Source of the DNA: Sphingomonas caeni
Lineage (GTDB): Bacteria; Pseudomonadota; Alphaproteobacteria; Sphingomonadales; Sphingomonadaceae
Length of the DNA stretch: 64,000 bases
Assembly (NCBI RefSeq): GCF_026013415.1
Contig: NZ_JAPDOK010000001.1
Coordinates: 747,342 to 811,341 of the forward strand
Direction: 5' to 3'
The notes under the pieces are model-generated. The model was not told the DNA's origin, ran no database searches, and saw only the letters and a list, made by a program, of their open reading frames with translations. The position numbers and the translations under genes were made by a program. This document shows, piece by piece, positions 59,348 through 64,000 of this stretch. Numbering within the stretch: the first letter of the stretch is position 1; every line of letters starts with the position of its first letter.

Positions 59348-61651
59348 ATGGCAGCCGGACGATTCTTGGCCATGGGGCTCGCCCTCGCCGCCGCGGCCCC
59401 CGCCCTCGCGGCCCCCGCCCTCGCGGCCCCCGCCCCGCGCTATGCCGCAACCATCACCCGCACCACCCAGGGCATTCCCCATATCGTCGCGCGCGACTTC
59501 GCCGGGCTCGGCTATGGCTCGGGCTATTCGGCCGCCCAGGACAATGGCTGCGTCATCGCCGAACTCGCCGTCACCGTGCGCGGCGAGCGCTCGCTCTGGT
59601 TCGGTGCCGAGGGCAAGGTTACGATCGGCTTCTCCGAAATCCCCAATCTGGAGAGCGACTTCTATTCGCGCGTCATCGCCGATCTGCCGCTGTTCGAGGC
59701 GGGTTTCCGCGCCTCCTCGGCGGACAATCGCGCGATGCTCGACGGCTTCGCGGCGGGTTACAACCGCTTCCTCAGGGACCACCCGGCTGGCCTCGCCCCC
59801 AGCTGCCGCGGCCAGCCATGGGTCCGCCCGCTCGGCCATGACGACATGCTGCTGATCATCAACGCCGCGATGGTCCAGGCGAGTTCGGCGCCGATGGCGC
59901 GCTTCATCGCCGGCGCCGCCCCGCCCGCGCGCCCCGCGGCGAAGGCCGCCAGCCTTGCGCCCGCCGCACTCATCCCCGCCGACCTCCCCCTCCCCGCGCC
60001 CGCCGCCGCGCAGGGCCTGGGCAGCAACGGCTGGGCCTTCGGCCGCGACCTCACCGCCAACCGCCGCGGCCTCGTCGTCGGCAATCCCCATTTTCCCTGG
60101 ACCGGCCCCAACCGCTTCCGCCGCCTCCATTTGACCATCCCCGGCAGCTTCGACGCGATGGGCGCGGGCCTGGTCTTCACCCCCTTCGTCGCGATCGGCT
60201 TCACCCGCGACGTCGCCTGGACGCATACCGTCACCACCGCCCAGCATTTCACGCTGTTCGACCTGCCCCTCGACCCCGCGGACCCGACCACTTACCTCGT
60301 CGACGGCAAGCCCGAAAAGATGACCGAGCGGTCGATCAGGGTCGCGGTCAAGGACGGCGCCCCGGTCACCCGCACCCTCTATGCCACCCGCTATGGCCCG
60401 GCCATCGCCGCCCCCGCCGCCGGCCTCCCCTGGACCGCCACTCACGCCTTCGCGATCCGCGACGCCGGGCAGGGCAACCAGCGCGGGGGCGACGCCTGGC
60501 TCGCCATCGCCCGCGCGAGAACCGTCCAGCAGATCCGGCAGGCGATCGGCACCACCCTCGGCATCCCCTATGTCAACACCATCGCGGCCGACCGCTCGGG
60601 CCATGCGCTCTATGCCGATGTCACCACCGTTCCCAATGTATCGCAAACCAAATGGGATCAATGCGTCACCCTCGCTGGTAAGACGCCGATAGCCCGCAAT
60701 GCTGGTGTAACCATCCTCGATGGTTCGCGCGCCGCCTGCGATTGGGACATTGCCCCCGGCACCCCCGCCCCCGGCCTGATGCCGATCGAGGACCAGGCGA
60801 CGCTGATCCGCACCGACTACGTCCAAAACTCCAACGACAGCTATTGGCTATCCAACTTCAAGGCGCCGTTCGAGCCGCACTCTCCCCTGCTCGGGCCCTG
60901 GGGCACCCAGCAGAATATGCGCACCCGGATCGGCATTTCCCTCCTCGACGACCTCAAATCGATCGAGCCAGCAAGCGCGCGCGCCCTGATCCTCGGCAAC
61001 CGCGTCTTCGCCGCCGAACTCGTCCTCGATCAGCTTCTCGCGCTCTGCCCCGCACGCGCCGATCTCGCCCCGGCCTGCGCGGTGCTCGCCAAATGGGATC
61101 GCCATGTCGAGGTCGACAGCCGCGGCGCGCTGCTGTTCCTCAATTTCTGGGGCCGCACCGGCCAGATCCGTAATTTCTGGGCCAACCCCTTCGACCTGGA
61201 AAAGCCGATCACCCGCCCCGCGGATCTCAACCCCGACGCCACCCCACCAATCCTCGACGCCCTGGCCGCCGCCGCCGCCGACATGACCCAGCGCGGCATC
61301 GCGCTCGACGCCCCGCTCGGCAGCGTCCAGGTTTCGCTCCGGGGCGGCGAGAGGATCGCGATCCCCGGCGGCCCGGGCAGCGCCGGCATCCTCAACGCGA
61401 TGCAGTCCAGCTGGACGCCCGAGGGCCTCACCCCCGTCCATGGCAGCAGCTACATGCAGGTCGTCAGCTTCGATGCCAACGGCCCCGAAGCGCAATCGAT
61501 GCTCAGCTATTCGCAGTCCACCAACCCCGAATCCCCCTGGTACGCCGACGGCACCCGCGCCTTCTCGGCCAGGCAATGGCTCCCGCTCCCCTTCACCCGC
61601 GCTCAGATCGCCGCGGCGCAGGTAGGCAAACCGCTGACCATTAGCGAGTGA
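59348..61651 (+). CDS. Penicillin acylase family Ntn hydrolase (acyl-homoserine lactone acylase-like)
   Basis: This 767-residue periplasmic precursor has a signal peptide and is expected to cut itself into alpha and beta chains before S226 in LGSNGWAFG, the new N-terminal nucleophile. Other family features are ITRTTQGIPHIVARDFAGLG, YSAAQDNGCVIAEL, NPHFPWTGPNRF, and the beta-chain segment QNSNDSYWLSNF. The closest known groups are aculeacin- and PvdQ-type acylases that remove fatty acyl chains from homoserine lactones or lipopeptides. The natural substrate cannot be assigned. GGGGAG precedes the ATG at 59348. Confidence 0.88.
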   Translation: MAAGRFLAMGLALAAAAPALAAPALAAPAPRYAATITRTTQGIPHIVARDFAGLGYGSGYSAAQDNGCVIAELAVTVRGERSLWFGAEGKVTIGFSEIPNLESDFYSRVIADLPLFEAGFRASSADNRAMLDGFAAGYNRFLRDHPAGLAPSCRGQPWVRPLGHDDMLLIINAAMVQASSAPMARFIAGAAPPARPAAKAASLAPAALIPADLPLPAPAAAQGLGSNGWAFGRDLTANRRGLVVGNPHFPWTGPNRFRRLHLTIPGSFDAMGAGLVFTPFVAIGFTRDVAWTHTVTTAQHFTLFDLPLDPADPTTYLVDGKPEKMTERSIRVAVKDGAPVTRTLYATRYGPAIAAPAAGLPWTATHAFAIRDAGQGNQRGGDAWLAIARARTVQQIRQAIGTTLGIPYVNTIAADRSGHALYADVTTVPNVSQTKWDQCVTLAGKTPIARNAGVTILDGSRAACDWDIAPGTPAPGLMPIEDQATLIRTDYVQNSNDSYWLSNFKAPFEPHSPLLGPWGTQQNMRTRIGISLLDDLKSIEPASARALILGNRVFAAELVLDQLLALCPARADLAPACAVLAKWDRHVEVDSRGALLFLNFWGRTGQIRNFWANPFDLEKPITRPADLNPDATPPILDALAAAAADMTQRGIALDAPLGSVQVSLRGGERIAIPGGPGSAGILNAMQSSWTPEGLTPVHGSSYMQVVSFDANGPEAQSMLSYSQSTNPESPWYADGTRAFSARQWLPLPFTRAQIAAAQVGKPLTISE
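59393..59436 (+). repeat. Tandem 15-base repeat in the signal-peptide region of the acylase gene
   Basis: GCGGCCCCCGCCCTC occurs at 59393 and 59408, and a third copy at 59423 is identical for the first 14 bases. It encodes repeats of Ala-Ala-Pro-Ala-Leu just at the end of the signal peptide. Since the unit is 15 bases, gain or loss keeps the reading frame. Confidence 0.85.
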
Positions 61652-62048
61652 GGCACCGCAGCGACTAGGGTCCGGGCTCAGTAGCGCACCAGGCTGGGGC
61701 GTCCCAGCATGTGAAAGTTGACACTGGCTTCACACTATCGCGCATGTTTTCCGCCGCGCAGTTCCCTCGGGGGAAACGCGTTGTTCGCTTTGGGCAGGTT
61801 GACAGGGTCAAAGAGCGGCCGGAGCGACCGGCTGCGCGAGCCAAGCAGGCGAAATCCTACATTGCAAGGGCTTGGGGACGGATCTCAACCAACCACGCCC
61901 TGCAAAGCCCAGAAGCTAATTGAGTACAGGCCCCAAAGGTGTAGCGAAACCAACTGAAGCGAGAGTTCGGCAACGGGCTTCGCATATCTCTAGATACCTG
62001 CAGAGCTTGGGATAAAGCAGGAGGCAGCCACAGCAGGCTCCTGCTCCC
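61652..62048. other. 397-base gap with no recognised gene
   Basis: No convincing coding region, tRNA or known element is seen between the acylase gene and the convergent dapF gene. The GC content is lower than in the flanking genes and the third-base bias is lost. Short frames of 70-80 codons at 61711-61957 have no ribosome-binding site or family features. It could be the remains of a lost gene or mobile element. Confidence 0.5.
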
Positions 62049-62957
62049 CTAAGCCAGTCCCACGAGCACAGCGCTCCACGCCGCCACCTCATCCTCGCGC
62101 CGCGCATGAACCAGCGGAGATCCCGCCGTCCCGCTCGCCGGATCCACCTCGATCGCCGCATCGTAGAGAAAGGTCGCGTTCCCGCTGATCGTCACGATCC
62201 CGTCGCGCGATGCGGTGCCGCGCACCATCCCGCCCTTGTTGAACACGATCGTCTCGGCCCCGAAGACGATGCGTCCGCTCAGCGCCGCCGCGAGCACCGA
62301 TGCCGCCATCGCGCTCCCGCAACTATCGGTCAGCCCGACGCCGCGTTCGAAGGTCCGCACAAACAGGTCGCTGCCCCGCAGCTCGACGAACGACACATTC
62401 GCCCGCCCCGGGATCAGCGCCGGCCCGCCCTCGCACCATGTGCCCAGCGCCACCAGCTCCGCCTCGTCGATCGCGTCGACAAAGGTCACCAGATGCGGAT
62501 TGGGCATCGCCACCGCGACGAACGCGCGGTCGCTCGGCAGGTCCGAAAGCGGCCCGGTCAGCCCGATATCGTGCCCCGCCGGCCCCACCACGGTCCGCAC
62601 CGTCACCACCCCCGGCGCCAGCTCGGCCTCGCGCGCCACCTCGGCGCTGCTCGTCTTGAGCTTCACCCGCGCCGCATCGGTGCCGAGCAGCTCGAACCCC
62701 AGCCGCGCGACGCAGCGCAGCCCATTGAGGCACGTCTCGGCCTCGGACCCGTCCGAATTCCACATCCGCATCCCGAAGGCGTGCGATTCGTCCCCAGCGG
62801 TCAGTGCGAGCAGCCCGTCGCCGCCCACCGGCCCGTCACGGTCGGCGAGCGCGCGCGCCACCCCCGCCCATTCGCCATCTGACAGGGCGAGGCCGCGCGC
62901 GTCGATCAGCGGGAAGTCGTTCCCCGATCCATGGCATTTGATGAAGGCCAGCTGCAT
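62049..62957 (-). CDS. dapF: Diaminopimelate epimerase
   Basis: This protein of about 302 residues interconverts LL- and meso-diaminopimelate for lysine and peptidoglycan synthesis. The two catalytic thiols are in MWNSDGSEAETCLNGLRC (C76) and GVGLTDSCGSAMA (about C216). The usual first motif is CGNGxRC; here the glycine after the cysteine is leucine, and the second motif has SCGSA where CGTGA or CGSGA is common. The fold otherwise matches in full, including KCHGSGNDFPLID at the start. A second possible ATG is at 62966. Confidence 0.88.
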   Translation of the reverse strand: MQLAFIKCHGSGNDFPLIDARGLALSDGEWAGVARALADRDGPVGGDGLLALTAGDESHAFGMRMWNSDGSEAETCLNGLRCVARLGFELLGTDAARVKLKTSSAEVAREAELAPGVVTVRTVVGPAGHDIGLTGPLSDLPSDRAFVAVAMPNPHLVTFVDAIDEAELVALGTWCEGGPALIPGRANVSFVELRGSDLFVRTFERGVGLTDSCGSAMAASVLAAALSGRIVFGAETIVFNKGGMVRGTASRDGIVTISGNATFLYDAAIEVDPASGTAGSPLVHARREDEVAAWSAVLVGLA

Positions 62958-63000
62958 GGCCCCCATCTAGGAGGCCATGCCGCCGAACGCTACTGGCCGG

Positions 63001-63675
63001 TTATTGGGCGAGCACCATCTCGATCACCGGCCCGCCCAGCGACGCCACCAGCGCCTGGTCGGCCTCGAGCGCCGGCGCGAAGCTCGGCCGCGCATGGATC
63101 GCGGCGACATAGGCCGCGGTCTTGGGCCAGCGCGCCGGATCGGCGCACACGCCGATGCAGCCGAGCGTGGCGAACGGGCTCGCCACCGCAATGTCCGCCA
63201 GCGTCAGCCGATCCTCGACGAGGAAGCCCGATGCCGGGATCACGCTCTCCAGATAGTCGAAGATCGGCGGCAGCTGGTTGTTTTCGGCGGCATCCGCGGC
63301 GGCGTGGTTCGGCTCCTGCTTGAGAAAGCGCGGGCCGACGAAGCGGTTGAAGAAGATCGCGCCGCCCGCGGCCATCATGATCGTGTCGGCGAGCTCGTCA
63401 TACCAGATCGTCCGCGCGCGCGCCTGCGGATCCTCGGGGATCAGGTTGGGCGAGGGATATTGCGCCTCGAGATAGGTCACGATCGCGCTCGAATCGGAGA
63501 TCAGGAAGTCGCCGTCCTTGAACCCCGGCATCTTCCGAAACGGGCTCGCCGCCTCGAAATCTGGCCCGCCCCGCCCCATCCCCGCAGGCTGAAGCTCCAT
63601 CGCGAGCCCCTTTTCCGCACCGAAAACCATCACCTTACGAACATAAGGCGACAAGGTTGAACCAAAGACGATCAT
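63001..63675 (-). CDS. Glutathione S-transferase family protein
   Basis: This 224-residue protein has a thioredoxin-like N-terminal domain (GSTLSPYVRKVMVFGAEKGL, FRKMPGFKDGDFLISDSSAI) and an all-helical C-terminal domain with LTLADIAVASPFATLGC. The catalytic residue is probably the serine in TLSPYVRK. Substrate unknown. It lies 43 bases from the dapF start on the same strand and could share its transcript. Confidence 0.9.
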   Translation of the reverse strand: MIVFGSTLSPYVRKVMVFGAEKGLAMELQPAGMGRGGPDFEAASPFRKMPGFKDGDFLISDSSAIVTYLEAQYPSPNLIPEDPQARARTIWYDELADTIMMAAGGAIFFNRFVGPRFLKQEPNHAAADAAENNQLPPIFDYLESVIPASGFLVEDRLTLADIAVASPFATLGCIGVCADPARWPKTAAYVAAIHARPSFAPALEADQALVASLGGPVIEMVLAQ

Positions 63676-63743
63676 GGCCGGATTCCTCTCCTGTGAGTCG
63701 CATCTTCATACCAGATTCAGTTGCAAATCACAACTTGATTTTC

Positions 63744-64000
63744 CTAGCGCGTCAGCGCGAGCTTCATCCCGAACCCGACGAACAGCCCGCCCGCCAACCG
63801 GTTCATCGTGAGCATTACGCGCGGCCGCGCCAGCCAGCGCCCCAGCGGAACCGTCGCCGCGATCAGCAGCGCGAACCAGGCGACCCCGAGCAGCACATGG
63901 ATGCACGCAAGCAGGAACGAGAAACCCGCCACGCTCACCCCTGCCGGCACGAATTGCGGCAGGAAGGTCACGTAGAAGACGCCCACCTTGGGGTTGAGCA
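63744..64000 (-). CDS. LysE-family exporter, C-terminal part (cut by the window edge)
   Basis: The frame is open to the right edge and ends at 63744 after about 85 codons. LNPKVGVFYVTFLPQFVPAG, with the NPK motif, and the final segment RLAGGLFVGFGMKLALTR are typical of LysE/RhtB exporters of amino acids and homoserine derivatives. Three hydrophobic helices are visible. Substrate cannot be assigned from this part. Confidence 0.88.
   Translation of the reverse strand, partial: LNPKVGVFYVTFLPQFVPAGVSVAGFSFLLACIHVLLGVAWFALLIAATVPLGRWLARPRVMLTMNRLAGGLFVGFGMKLALTR

Noticed and set aside
61711..61957. Short open frames of 70-79 codons in the gap after the acylase gene
   Set aside because: They overlap each other in different frames, lack ribosome-binding sites and show no codon bias or family features.

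Overview
The window looks like a chromosomal segment of a sphingomonad (Sphingomonas or a close relative, Alphaproteobacteria). The GC content is very high, genes overlap head to tail by four bases (ATGA, GTGA, TTGA), and the cox gene order, a DUF1134/EipA homologue, a DUF6127/DUF2793-type gene transfer agent (GTA) remnant and repeated GC-rich intergenic palindromes all fit that group. This assignment rests on gene content; no 16S gene is present.

Layout. 1-5226: start of a Tat-exported PhoD-type phosphatase, then a small envelope-glycan set (GT-C membrane glycosyltransferase, two GT4 enzymes, one multi-pass membrane protein). 5208-11878, minus strand: one tightly packed transcription unit pyrE-pdxJ-(small membrane protein)-acpS-lepB-AI-2E transporter-maiA-TonB-dependent receptor. 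12054-21833, plus strand: the aa3 cytochrome c oxidase operon (ctaC, ctaD, ctaB, a 47-residue protein, ctaG, ctaE, DUF983, SURF1) with two extra genes inside it, then thrC and a methyltransferase. 21946-28556: ccmAB, a small zincin, pterin dehydratase, a short-chain dehydrogenase, a VOC protein and a two-gene osmoprotectant ABC transporter whose permease and binding protein are fused. 28647-36265: a sugar cluster (GH3, GH35-like, aldose epimerase, dioxovalerate-type aldehyde dehydrogenase, FadR-type regulator) beside tRNA-Ser(GCT). 36547-45000: EipA-like protein, an Nramp-related transporter, pyrC, ygfZ, small lipoproteins and an OmpA-family porin.

45108-52987, minus strand, is a decayed GTA/prophage head cluster: small-terminase-like protein, large terminase, portal, DUF6127, prohead protease, then the first 86 or so codons of the major capsid gene joined out of frame to the C-terminal third of the tail-tip megatron gene, then DUF2793. 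One internal deletion explains the loss of everything between. Host genes (two paralogous secreted proteins around a spermidine-synthase-like gene, and a cold-shock gene) sit inside the cluster.

53250-56216 is a lower-GC restriction-modification island: an EcoRII-like endonuclease, a Vsr mismatch endonuclease and a C5 methyltransferase with an N-terminal helix-turn-helix. Directly upstream of the methyltransferase lies a nested palindrome. Its core resembles the operator I recall for M.SsoII, and its arms contain CCTGG/CCAGG, the likely target of the system, with the ribosome-binding site next to the inner arm. This self-regulating arrangement is the most interesting signal in the window.

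56313-64000: a TetR regulator with four matching operators, the sterol-desaturase-family and DUF418 genes it probably controls, a penicillin-acylase-type Ntn hydrolase, an unexplained 400-bp gap, dapF, a glutathione transferase and the end of a LysE exporter. Several intergenic spaces carry GC-rich palindromic elements; one supplies the ribosome-binding site and another the start of the neighbouring gene.
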